A stretch of 64,000 nucleotides of DNA from Pedobacter mendelii (GTDB lineage Bacteria; Bacteroidota; Bacteroidia; Sphingobacteriales; Sphingobacteriaceae), in contig NZ_BMDJ01000001.1 of assembly GCF_014635725.1 (NCBI RefSeq), positions 496,001-560,000 of the forward strand, written 5' to 3'. Positions 34,666-43,574 of this stretch are shown piece after piece; position 1 is the stretch's first letter, and the number at the start of each line of letters is the position of its first letter. Under the pieces are notes generated by a model. The model was not told the DNA's origin and ran no database searches. It worked only from the letters and a program-made list of their open reading frames with translations. The position numbers and the translations under genes are program-made.

Positions 34666-34779
34666 AATTATTAAGTTTTGTACATCAAAAGTAACGATTA
34701 ATTGTAAAAAATAGGTTAACAAGCAATTTCAACATTAATTTATATTAGTTTTAAACAAAATAAACCCCCTAAACATATT

Positions 34780-37700
34780 ATGAAGAAAATTTTACTCGCC
34801 TTTGCGCTGGTAATTTCCTCTACAATTCTGTTTGCACAGCAAAACACTTACCCCGTTAATGGTTCTTATGATACAAGACCGGGCATGTTTGCATTCATCA
34901 ACGCAACAATTGTAGTAAATGCCAATCAAACCCTAACAAATGCAACTTTATTAGTTAAAGCCTCCACTATACAAGCTGTTGGAGCTGGATTAACGGTTCC
35001 TAAAGGCTACGTTGTTGTAGATTTAAAAGGGAAATTTGTTTATCCATCGCTTATTGATGCTTTTACAAGCTACGGCGTTCCTGAAGCAACTGTTCAGGCT
35101 CGTGGTTTCGGCGGCGGCGGCGGTGGACAACGCCAGTCCATCTTTGTTTCGACCAAAAAAGGTGCTTATGGCTGGAATGAATCCATCAGACCAGAAACTT
35201 ATGTTAAAAGCATCTTTACAGTTGATAGCAAAAAAGCTGATGATTTTCGTAAAGCTGGTTTTGGAAGTGTGAATACGATTAGTCGTGACGGTATTGCCCG
35301 CGGTGTTTCTGCGGCAGTAACTTTAAATGAAGGTTCGGACAACAATGTTTTCCTAAAAGATCAAACCGCAGCCAACTATTCTTTCAATAAAGGCACATCA
35401 TCAAACGATTATCCAACTTCACTGATGGGTTCTATTGCTTTATTACGTCAAACCTATTATGATTCGCAATGGTATGGCAAACAAAAAGATGAATACAATA
35501 TTTCTCTTGAGGAATTTAGCAAACAACAAGCAATGCCTCAAATTTTCGAAGTTGATGGTTGGGCAAACGTTCTGCGTGCAGATAAAATCGGTAAAGAATT
35601 TGGCAAGAAGTACATCATCAAATCTACTGGGGATGAGTACCAACGCATCAATGAGGTAAAAGCGACTGGAGCAAGTTTGATTATTCCTTTGTCTTTCCCT
35701 AAGGCTTACGATGTGGAAGATCCTGCAGAAGCTAGAAACATTACTTTAACCCAAATGAAAGCTTGGGAAATGGCACCAACAAATCCTGCAGCATTAGAAA
35801 AAGCAGGAATTAAGTTTGCTTTAACTGCTTTTGGATTAGACAATACAAGAGATTTCTGGGCAAATATTCGTACGGCTATTGAAAATGGCTTAACTGAAAA
35901 ACAAGCTCTATCATCGATTACAGAAATTCCTGCTTCACTTTTAGGCATCAGCGATAAAGTTGGTAGTTTGGAAAAAGGCAAAGTGGCTAACTTTTTAATC
36001 TCATCAGATAATTTATTCAAAAAAGAAAACATCATTTTCGAAAACTGGGTTCAGGGTAAACGTTACATCGTTAATAAAATGGATGTATCTGATGTTCGTG
36101 GAAATTACAACTTAAACGTTGATGGCATTAGCGGTGGCTTGTTGTTAAAAATTACCGGAACTACTGGTGGCTCAACAGCAGCTATCGAAAGAAGCGGAGT
36201 TGATAGTGTTAAAACAACGGCAACTTTTACCAGAAATGGCGATTGGATAAGCATCAATTTTAACTTAAAGAAAAACCCTAAAGGTGATGTTCGCCTAAGC
36301 GGTTACTTAACGGCTGCTAGTCCTTTAACTTTTAAAGGTGAAGCAGCATTACCTGATGGAACTTTTGGCAAGTTTACTGCAACATATAAAGATGCGGCAA
36401 AAGAAATGCCTAAACGAGATGAACCAAAACCAACACTAGCGGTGGGTACTTTACTTTATCCATTTGGTGCTTTTGGAAATCCAGAATTACCAAAACAAGA
36501 AACTGTATTAATTAAAAATGCTACCGTTTGGACAAACGAAAAGGAAGGTGTTCTTCAAAACGCTGATGTACTTTTAGAAAACGGAAAAATTAAAGCTGTT
36601 GGCAAAAATTTATCCGCAGGAAGCGCAAAAGTAATTGATGGTACGGGCAAACACGTTACGGCTGGAATTATTGATGAACATTCGCACATTGCCGGTAGTG
36701 GTGGTATTAATGAAGGTGCCCAGTCTGTTTCGGCAGAAGTTCGCATTGCAGATATTATCAACTCAGAAGATGTAAATATTTATCGCCAGTTAGCTGGTGG
36801 TGTTACAACCTCTCAAATCTTACATGGTTCGGCAAACCCGATTGGTGGCCAATCTCAATTGATTAAATTACGTTGGGGTAAAGCACCTGAAGAGTTAAAA
36901 TTTGCTGGCTCAGATGGCTTCATTAAGTTTGCTCTGGGTGAAAATGTTAAACAGAGTAATTTCGGTACAGGTGCGCGTTTCCCGGTAACACGTATGGGTG
37001 TTGAGCAAACTTTTGTTGATGAATTTACCCGTGCAAAAGAATACGAAAAAGCAATAAAGGTAAAAGGCAATAGCGTTCGCAGAGATTTGGAATTAGACGC
37101 AATTGTAGAAATCCTTAATAATAAGCGTTTTATTACTTGCCACTCTTATGTGCAAAGTGAAATTAACATGTTAATCCATGTAGCAGACAGTTTGGGTTTT
37201 AAAATCAATACGTTTACGCACATTTTAGAAGGTTATAAAGTAGCTGATAAAATGAAGGCTCATGGCATTGCAGGTTCAACTTTCTCAGATTGGTGGGCTT
37301 ATAAAAATGAGGTTGCTGAAGCAATTCCTTTCAATGGAAAAATTATGCACAATGTTGGTGTAACAACCGCTTTTAATTCTGACGATGCTGAAATGGCCCG
37401 TCACTTAAATCAGGAAGCTGGTAAAGCTATCCTTTATGGTGGCGTTCCTGAAGAAGACGCGTTAAAGTTTGTAACCCTGAATCCGGCAAAAATGCTTCAT
37501 ATAGATGATAAAGTTGGCAGTTTAAAACCAGGAAAAGATGCTGATGTGGTTATCTGGTCGGCAGCACCACTTTCTATCTATGCAAGGGCAGAAAAAACTT
37601 TTGTTGATGGCGTTGCTTATTGGGATATGGAAAAAGATGCAACCACAATCAAAACCCAACAAGCAGAGAAAGCTCGTTTAATTCAGAAGATGTTGGATAG

Positions 37701-37815
37701 CAAAAGTAGTGGCGTTCGTACCCAGCGTCCGTTTGGCAATGCACCACGCCTATACAATTGCGAAACTTTAGAGGATTATTCAGCAGAATTAAATGAAACA
37801 GAACATGCGCACTAA
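34780..37815 (+). CDS. Exported double-domain amidohydrolase-like protein
   Basis: The 1,011 residues start with a signal peptide (MKKILLAFALVISSTILFAQ). Domain 1 (~25-430) follows the imidazolonepropionase-like amidohydrolase fold but its metal motif is lost: GKFVYPSLIDAFTSYGVPEA replaces the usual HxH. A Gly-rich loop (RGFGGGGGGQRQS) follows. Domain 2 (~570-990) is intact, with AGIIDEHSHIAGSGG near 630, ITCHSYVQSEINML, INTFTHILEGYKV and TTAFNSDDAEMARH. It is probably a periplasmic peptidase or hydrolase of unknown substrate. The next gene, one base downstream, is a related protein. Confidence 0.87.
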   Translation: MKKILLAFALVISSTILFAQQNTYPVNGSYDTRPGMFAFINATIVVNANQTLTNATLLVKASTIQAVGAGLTVPKGYVVVDLKGKFVYPSLIDAFTSYGVPEATVQARGFGGGGGGQRQSIFVSTKKGAYGWNESIRPETYVKSIFTVDSKKADDFRKAGFGSVNTISRDGIARGVSAAVTLNEGSDNNVFLKDQTAANYSFNKGTSSNDYPTSLMGSIALLRQTYYDSQWYGKQKDEYNISLEEFSKQQAMPQIFEVDGWANVLRADKIGKEFGKKYIIKSTGDEYQRINEVKATGASLIIPLSFPKAYDVEDPAEARNITLTQMKAWEMAPTNPAALEKAGIKFALTAFGLDNTRDFWANIRTAIENGLTEKQALSSITEIPASLLGISDKVGSLEKGKVANFLISSDNLFKKENIIFENWVQGKRYIVNKMDVSDVRGNYNLNVDGISGGLLLKITGTTGGSTAAIERSGVDSVKTTATFTRNGDWISINFNLKKNPKGDVRLSGYLTAASPLTFKGEAALPDGTFGKFTATYKDAAKEMPKRDEPKPTLAVGTLLYPFGAFGNPELPKQETVLIKNATVWTNEKEGVLQNADVLLENGKIKAVGKNLSAGSAKVIDGTGKHVTAGIIDEHSHIAGSGGINEGAQSVSAEVRIADIINSEDVNIYRQLAGGVTTSQILHGSANPIGGQSQLIKLRWGKAPEELKFAGSDGFIKFALGENVKQSNFGTGARFPVTRMGVEQTFVDEFTRAKEYEKAIKVKGNSVRRDLELDAIVEILNNKRFITCHSYVQSEINMLIHVADSLGFKINTFTHILEGYKVADKMKAHGIAGSTFSDWWAYKNEVAEAIPFNGKIMHNVGVTTAFNSDDAEMARHLNQEAGKAILYGGVPEEDALKFVTLNPAKMLHIDDKVGSLKPGKDADVVIWSAAPLSIYARAEKTFVDGVAYWDMEKDATTIKTQQAEKARLIQKMLDSKSSGVRTQRPFGNAPRLYNCETLEDYSAELNETEHAH

Positions 37816-37816
37816 C

Positions 37817-39130
37817 ATGAAAACATATATATTCAGCCTGGCATTATCAGCATCGAGCCTGATGTGCTTTGCACAAGCCAACATATCGCCCGCAAAAAAA
37901 CAAAATAAAACCATTGCCATTACAGGCGCAACTGTACACGTAGGCAACGGAACGGTTATCGAAAACGGAACAATTCTTTTTGGCAATGGTAAAATTATAT
38001 CGGTTACCGCTGGTGGACAGGTTCCACAAGGTGATGTTATGAGTATTAACGCTTCTGGAAAACACATTTACCCAGGCCTAATTGCGGCGACAACAAATTT
38101 GGGATTAATAGAAACAGAATCAATAAAAGCAACTTTAGATTATCAGGAAATTGGTGATTACAATTCACACATTCGTTCTATTGTTGCGTACAATACAGAT
38201 TCGAAAGTTCCCGCTACTTTAAGAAGCAATGGTATTTTAATGGCACAACCAACGCCTCAGGGTGGAACAGTTTCAGGAAGTTCGTCAGTTGTTCAATTGG
38301 ATGCCTGGAATTGGGAAGATGCCGCAATTAAAACAGATGATGCCATGCACATGACCTGGCCGGTTACGCCACGTTTTAGAGGAGGATTTGGTGGTTTTGG
38401 TAGAGGTCCGGCTACATCACCGGAATTACTAAATGAACGTACACAAGCTGCGATTAGTCAGTTGACTTCCTTCTTTGCAGAAGCCAAAGCGTATTCAGAA
38501 ATGGGTAAACCTGAAGTGATTAATAATCGTTTTGATGCAATGAAGAAAGTCTTTTCTGGTGCAGAAAAATTATTTATTGCTGCTGAAAGTCAGAAAGACA
38601 TTGTTGCTGCTGTCAACTTTGCCAAAAAATTCGGAATTACGCCCGTAATCACCGGGGCTGATGAAGCTTATTTAGTTATCGATTTCTTAAAAGACAATAA
38701 CATTTCTGTTGTGGTTAAACAACCTCATGCTTTACCAAACAATAACGATGATGATGTAAATATGCCTTACAAAAATGCTGCTGTTTTAGCAAACGCAGGC
38801 TTAAATGTGGTACTGAGCATTGATGGTTACTGGCAACAACGCAACCTGCCATTTATGGCCGGTACCGTTACCGCCTGGGGTTTGGATAAAGAAAAAGCAT
38901 TATCAACAATCACCCTAAATGCTGCAAAAGCAATGGGTATTGATAAAACAACTGGCAGTATAGAAACCGGAAAAGATGCAACTTTCTTTATTTCAGCTGG
39001 TGATGCTTTAGACATGAGAACCAATAAAGTTGAGCAGGCTTTTATTCAGGGAAGAGACATTAACCTGGATAACTTGCACAAACAACTGGATAAAAAATTC
39101 AGCGATAAATATAACGCTGAGAAAAAATAA
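37817..39130 (+). CDS. Exported amidohydrolase-like protein lacking the HxH motif
   Basis: ATG 37817 (MKTYIFSLALSASSLMCFAQ, signal peptide) directly follows the preceding stop and is preferred over an overlapping ATG at 37793, giving 437 residues. The fold matches amidohydrolases (ITGATVHVGNGTVIENGTIL at the start, VNFAKKFGITPVITGADEAY, IETGKDATFFISAGDALDMR at the end), but GKHIYPGLIAATTNLGLIET has no HxH, and RGGFGGFGRG forms a Gly-rich loop. It resembles domain 1 of its neighbour and is probably a non-catalytic partner. The pair is likely one translationally coupled unit. Confidence 0.85.
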   Translation: MKTYIFSLALSASSLMCFAQANISPAKKQNKTIAITGATVHVGNGTVIENGTILFGNGKIISVTAGGQVPQGDVMSINASGKHIYPGLIAATTNLGLIETESIKATLDYQEIGDYNSHIRSIVAYNTDSKVPATLRSNGILMAQPTPQGGTVSGSSSVVQLDAWNWEDAAIKTDDAMHMTWPVTPRFRGGFGGFGRGPATSPELLNERTQAAISQLTSFFAEAKAYSEMGKPEVINNRFDAMKKVFSGAEKLFIAAESQKDIVAAVNFAKKFGITPVITGADEAYLVIDFLKDNNISVVVKQPHALPNNNDDDVNMPYKNAAVLANAGLNVVLSIDGYWQQRNLPFMAGTVTAWGLDKEKALSTITLNAAKAMGIDKTTGSIETGKDATFFISAGDALDMRTNKVEQAFIQGRDINLDNLHKQLDKKFSDKYNAEKK

Positions 39131-39152
39131 ATTTGATTTTTCTAATTTAAAA

Positions 39153-39187
39153 AAACCTTCATCGATTAATTTCGATGGAGGTTTCTA
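39153..39187 (+). terminator. Intrinsic terminator after the amidohydrolase pair
   Basis: Stem AAACCTTCATCGA / TCGATGGAGGTTT (one mismatch, six-base loop), followed by CTATTTTAT. It begins 22 bases after the stop codon at 39130 and separates this unit from the hypothetical gene at 39291. Confidence 0.7.
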
Positions 39188-39290
39188 TTTTATAAATTTA
39201 AAAACCAAAAGCTTATCCAAAAAACTATTTATTATCTTGTTTAACTTCCTTCTCACTCTTCATTTTTACAAATTTCAATCAAAAAAAACA

Positions 39291-40040
39291 ATGGAAAAAC
39301 AAATCGCTAAGATGCAGAAGGAATTATCACTACTAAAATGGTATGCCGGTATTTTAACAATCTTCTTTATTGCTACTGGATTATTTGCATTCAAACAATC
39401 TGGAATGCAACATTTTGAGGAAATATCAGCCGAAAGAATTAACATTTTTGAAAAAAATGGGGCATTGCGAATGGTTATTTCCAATAAAAGCCGCTCACCT
39501 GAAGTATTGGCCTATGGTAAAGGCTTTACGCCACCAATTCCCGGCGGCACACGTCCTGGTCTTATTTTCTTTAATGATGAAGGCACTGAAAATGGTGGGC
39601 TCGTTTTTATGGGCGGCAAAGACTCTACAGGTAAATATTCTGCCACAGGTCATTTATCTTTCGACCAATACAATCAGAACCAGGTACTTTACCTACAATA
39701 TGCAGATAGTAACGGTGAGCAAAGTACTGGTCTGCATATTGATGATTGGCAAACTTCTCCTCCATTTTGGCAATGGCGGGCAGCTTATAAAAAAGCGCAA
39801 ACACTACCCGATGGTAGTGAAAAAGAGGCATTGTTAAAGAAGCTGATGGAGCCAAAAAAAGGGCAAAAAGCTTACGCCCAACGTGTTTTTGTAGGAAAGG
39901 ACGAGGAGAAAACAGCAATGGTTATATTAGCAGATCGTATGGGAAAACCGAGGTTAAAACTACTGGTAGATTCTAATGGAGTAGCCAAACTAAACTTTCT
40001 TGATCAAAATGGTAAAGTAACTTATAGCTTGCCCAAATAA
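39291..40040 (+). CDS. Membrane-anchored hypothetical protein
   Basis: The frame is open from 39030 but ATG 39291 follows the terminator and begins MEKQIAKMQKELSLLKWYAG, giving 249 residues. After a short coiled-coil start there is one membrane helix (~15-37, ILTIFFIATGLFAF), then a soluble part with beta-strand repeats containing ERINIFEKNGALRMVISNK, RPGLIFFNDEGTENGGLVF and RPKL-type ending LLVDSNGVAKLNFLDQNG. I know this arrangement from uncharacterised Bacteroidota proteins but not a function. Confidence 0.75.
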   Translation: MEKQIAKMQKELSLLKWYAGILTIFFIATGLFAFKQSGMQHFEEISAERINIFEKNGALRMVISNKSRSPEVLAYGKGFTPPIPGGTRPGLIFFNDEGTENGGLVFMGGKDSTGKYSATGHLSFDQYNQNQVLYLQYADSNGEQSTGLHIDDWQTSPPFWQWRAAYKKAQTLPDGSEKEALLKKLMEPKKGQKAYAQRVFVGKDEEKTAMVILADRMGKPRLKLLVDSNGVAKLNFLDQNGKVTYSLPK

Positions 40041-40287
40041 CACAACTCCTGGGTTCGTATAAATCATTTTCTTTAATGCAATCGGCTAAAAAAATATCTA
40101 GTTTTAAAAGAATACTTATGTTTAGTTTCAATTGATGCTTTCTTCTCAAAGCTTTATTAATTTATTCTACTTTTTATTTTAACATTAAACCATAAAATCT
40201 ACAATTTCACAATCATTTCTTAATCTAAAATCGAACTTCAGTTAATACGGTAACATCAACTTTGCACCATAAAATCAGAAACTAATT

Positions 40288-43200
40288 ATGGTCAAAAATT
40301 TACTATTCGCAGTATTAATGCTGTGTTTTTGCGTTTCTAGTTCCCTAAAAGCACAAACTACGCAAGCATCCATTTCAGGTATCGTAACCGATGAACAAAA
40401 GAAACCAGTCCCTGGTGCTTCCGTTCAAGTAAGAAACAATTCCACCGGTTTTACAACCAGAACATCAACTAATGCCCAAGGTGAGTACACTTTTAAGGAA
40501 CTTCCTTTAGGTGGGCCTTATTCAATCAAAGCGCAATTTATTGGGTTTGGTGAGCAAACCAGAAGTGGCTATATGTTAAACCTTGGCGATGCTGTAATGG
40601 TAGCTATCAACATGCAGGAAGCATCTCAAAATCTTGGCGATGTGGAAATTAATGGGTCTTCATTGAGAAATAAAGTTCAACAATTTGGTGCATCAACTGA
40701 GATTTCATCTAAAACAATGAATTTATTACCTGTTAATGGACGTAACTTTTCTAGTTTAACAGATTTATCACCATTATCCGGCCCTGGTGGTATTTCTGGT
40801 CAGTTAGGTTCATCTACCAACTTTACCATCGATGGTATGACGGCAAAAAACCCTACATCAGCTGGTAGTACAACCAGCCGAAGTGGTGCTCCATATTCCA
40901 TATCGATAGAAAGTGTACGAGAGTTTAAAGTTGTAACCAACCAATACGATGTTAGCTTAGGTCGCTCAGGTGGTGGAACAATTAGTGCTGTAACCAAATC
41001 TGGTACAAATGAAATAACAGGAAGTGCATTTGCTTACAACCGTGCCGATTTTTTAGCCAGTAAATATGATATTAGAGGAAATCCAAGAGTTAATGATTTT
41101 TCTACTTACCAATACGGTTTTAGCTTAGGTGGCCCAATCATTAAAGATAAATTACACTATTTTGCAGCCTGGGATCATCAAAGAGACTCTCGTCCATTAA
41201 TTATTGCCGATATTAATTCACCAGCTGATGTAGCTCGTTTTAATATTACTAATAATACATTAAATGATTTTTTAGCTGTTGCAAGAAACAAATACGGAGT
41301 TGCCAACACACAACAGTTTGGTTCTTTTGCTAAGAAAAGAGGTACAGATGCTGGATTTCTTCGTTTAGATTGGCAAATTAATGATAAAAATTTATTAACA
41401 GTTAGAGATAATTATACCAACGATAGAAACCCATTAGGTTTAGCAGATAATACTGCGATTAACTTCTATGAAAGTTATGGTAATGATAAAAACGTTGATA
41501 ACAGTTTGTTAGCCACATTACGCTCTACAATTAGCAGCAAAGTTACTAATGAATTAAAAGTGCAACACTTGTATACTTACCAAGCCAGCACTCAAAACGA
41601 TGAATTAGGTTTAGCCATTCCGAGAGCTGTAGTTTCTAATTTAGAATCTATCTCGCCAACGGGAGGTATATTAGCCACTTCAGTTCAAATTGGCGGGCAT
41701 CGTTTTGGGCAAGAGGGATTTACCAATAACGTTTTTCAGTTGGTAGATAATATCTATTATAATACAGACAAAATTAAATATACATTTGGTATAGATGTTA
41801 TGTACACCCATGCCAAATCATTATATGGTAGCGAGGTAAATGGACGCTTTACATTTAACAGATCTGGTACCGCTGCAGCAGGAAACCAGCAAACCTCTTT
41901 ACAAAATTTTAATAACCTAATACCAATAAGCTATTATAGAGAAGTACCTTTAGTTGCCGATCCAAGTGTAGTTGGTAAATTATGGAATACTGCAATTTAT
42001 GGCCAAATGCAAACTAAATTGGGTAAAGGTTTAGATTTTACAGGTGGTTTACGCTTAGATTATAGTAAATACCCAACATCGCCACTTAATCAACAACTGT
42101 TTGATGCCATTGGTGTAAGAACAGATCATGAATTAAAGCAATTTTTAATTCAACCTCGTATCCAATTTAACTGGGATGTTAATGAAAATCATACCGATTA
42201 CGTTCGTTTAGGAGCAGGTATTTTTGGATCCGACGTGAACAATTACGTAACCATTAACAATTTAACATTTGATGGTAAACACTTAGCTACAGTAGATGTT
42301 ACTGGTACAGGAGTACCAACTCCAAACTTTATTGGTTACAGAAATGGAACCGCAACAGCACCAACTTTACCAGCATTGCAAATTCCTACCATAAATACTT
42401 ATGCTGATGATGCTAAAGTACCAGTAGTTTATAAAGCCAACTTATCATATAACAAACTAATAAATGATAAAATACGAATAGGTATTACTGGTTATGCAAC
42501 CTTGGCACGTAACAACTATATGTATGTTGATAGAAATATGGTTGCCAATCCTTTCTTCACATTATCAAATGAAGGAAATAGAGGTGTATATGTACCGGCA
42601 AATACAATTATTGCTGGTAACGGTACTACAGATTGGAAAACAGGCCGTTTAACTAATGCTTTTGGTAGAGTATTAGAATTGAACAGTAAGGGAAAAGTAA
42701 ATCAATTTGCTGTTGTGGTAGATGGTACGTGGAGATACTTTAAAGATGGAGAAATTACAGCAAGCTTTACTTGGAATGATGCGAGAGATAACACATCTTA
42801 TAACGGTAATGTGGCCAACTCAGCTACACTATCATTGCCTGTTGTAGATGACCCAAGAAACTTAAGTAAAATGACTTATTCAAATGGTCAATTCAGAAAC
42901 AAAGTAGTAGTTTATGGAACATTGCCATCATTTTATGGTATTAAAGCTGGTATTCGTTATTCAGGTATTGGTGGTACTAGATATAGTTTACTATCTGGTG
43001 GCAACACCAATGGCGATTTTGTAGCAACAAACGATTTGGCTTACATCTTTAGTACATCAAATACTAATGTACCAGCAGCGCTTAGAACTGCTTTACAAAC
43101 ACTATTGGCGAATGGTGATGCAAGCCAAAGTTTAAAAGATTATATTACCAAATATGAAGGTACGTTTGCAGAACGTAATGGTGGTATAAATAGCTTTTAT

Positions 43201-43470
43201 GGTACAGTTGATTTAAGATTAGCATATCAGTTTAAATTTGGACCACATAAAAAACAAAGCTTAGAAATTTCTGGTGATTTGTTTAACGTAGCTAACTTAT
43301 TTAAGAAAACCTGGGGTACATCAGAAACTTTAGGCACGCAAGCACTTTATGCAGTTACTAGTTTTGATACCGCAAGTTCTAACTACAACTACCGTTTAAA
43401 CAATACAGGAATTGTAACTCCATCGGGTAATCCTTGGCAGGCACAAATTGGTTTGAGATACGGATTTTAA
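40288..43470 (+). CDS. TonB-dependent outer-membrane receptor with carboxypeptidase regulatory-like domain
   Basis: The 1,060-residue protein has a signal peptide (MVKNLLFAVLMLCFCVSSSL-KAQ), a CarboxypepD_reg domain at ~25-105 (SISGIVTDEQKKPVPGASVQ), a plug domain at ~115-235 (FTIDGMTAKNPTSAGSTTSR, YDVSLGRSGGGTISAVTKSG) and a 22-strand barrel ending WQAQIGLRYGF. The plug resembles Oar-type receptors. No SusD partner follows, so a polysaccharide-utilisation role is unlikely; the substrate is unknown. It is monocistronic, closed by a terminator at 43508. Confidence 0.92.
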   Translation: MVKNLLFAVLMLCFCVSSSLKAQTTQASISGIVTDEQKKPVPGASVQVRNNSTGFTTRTSTNAQGEYTFKELPLGGPYSIKAQFIGFGEQTRSGYMLNLGDAVMVAINMQEASQNLGDVEINGSSLRNKVQQFGASTEISSKTMNLLPVNGRNFSSLTDLSPLSGPGGISGQLGSSTNFTIDGMTAKNPTSAGSTTSRSGAPYSISIESVREFKVVTNQYDVSLGRSGGGTISAVTKSGTNEITGSAFAYNRADFLASKYDIRGNPRVNDFSTYQYGFSLGGPIIKDKLHYFAAWDHQRDSRPLIIADINSPADVARFNITNNTLNDFLAVARNKYGVANTQQFGSFAKKRGTDAGFLRLDWQINDKNLLTVRDNYTNDRNPLGLADNTAINFYESYGNDKNVDNSLLATLRSTISSKVTNELKVQHLYTYQASTQNDELGLAIPRAVVSNLESISPTGGILATSVQIGGHRFGQEGFTNNVFQLVDNIYYNTDKIKYTFGIDVMYTHAKSLYGSEVNGRFTFNRSGTAAAGNQQTSLQNFNNLIPISYYREVPLVADPSVVGKLWNTAIYGQMQTKLGKGLDFTGGLRLDYSKYPTSPLNQQLFDAIGVRTDHELKQFLIQPRIQFNWDVNENHTDYVRLGAGIFGSDVNNYVTINNLTFDGKHLATVDVTGTGVPTPNFIGYRNGTATAPTLPALQIPTINTYADDAKVPVVYKANLSYNKLINDKIRIGITGYATLARNNYMYVDRNMVANPFFTLSNEGNRGVYVPANTIIAGNGTTDWKTGRLTNAFGRVLELNSKGKVNQFAVVVDGTWRYFKDGEITASFTWNDARDNTSYNGNVANSATLSLPVVDDPRNLSKMTYSNGQFRNKVVVYGTLPSFYGIKAGIRYSGIGGTRYSLLSGGNTNGDFVATNDLAYIFSTSNTNVPAALRTALQTLLANGDASQSLKDYITKYEGTFAERNGGINSFYGTVDLRLAYQFKFGPHKKQSLEISGDLFNVANLFKKTWGTSETLGTQALYAVTSFDTASSNYNYRLNNTGIVTPSGNPWQAQIGLRYGF

Positions 43471-43507
43471 CATCGAAAGTTACATCTGTATCTTTCTAAA
43501 AAGTCAT

Positions 43508-43545
43508 AAAAAAGGGGAATGGATTTTTATCCGTTCCCTTTTTTT
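43508..43545 (+). terminator. Intrinsic terminator after the TonB-dependent receptor
   Basis: Stem GGGAATGGAT / ATCCGTTCCC (one G-U pair, four-base loop), flanked by A-run upstream and seven T downstream. Starts 38 bases after the stop codon. A plausible -7 element for the next gene, TATGTTTG, begins right at its end (43545-43552). Confidence 0.85.
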
Positions 43546-43552
43546 ATGTTTG
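43545..43552 (+). promoter_or_regulatory. -7 promoter element for the ABC exporter
   Basis: TATGTTTG fits TAnnTTTG, lies immediately after the receptor's terminator and 22 bases before the ATG at 43575. No -33 box is clear, since that region is the terminator stem. Confidence 0.4.
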
Positions 43553-43574
43553 CATTAACAAACAACAAAACTTA

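Noticed and set aside
39030..39290. N-terminal extension of the hypothetical protein at 39291
   Set aside because: It would start inside the preceding amidohydrolase gene and cross an intrinsic terminator.
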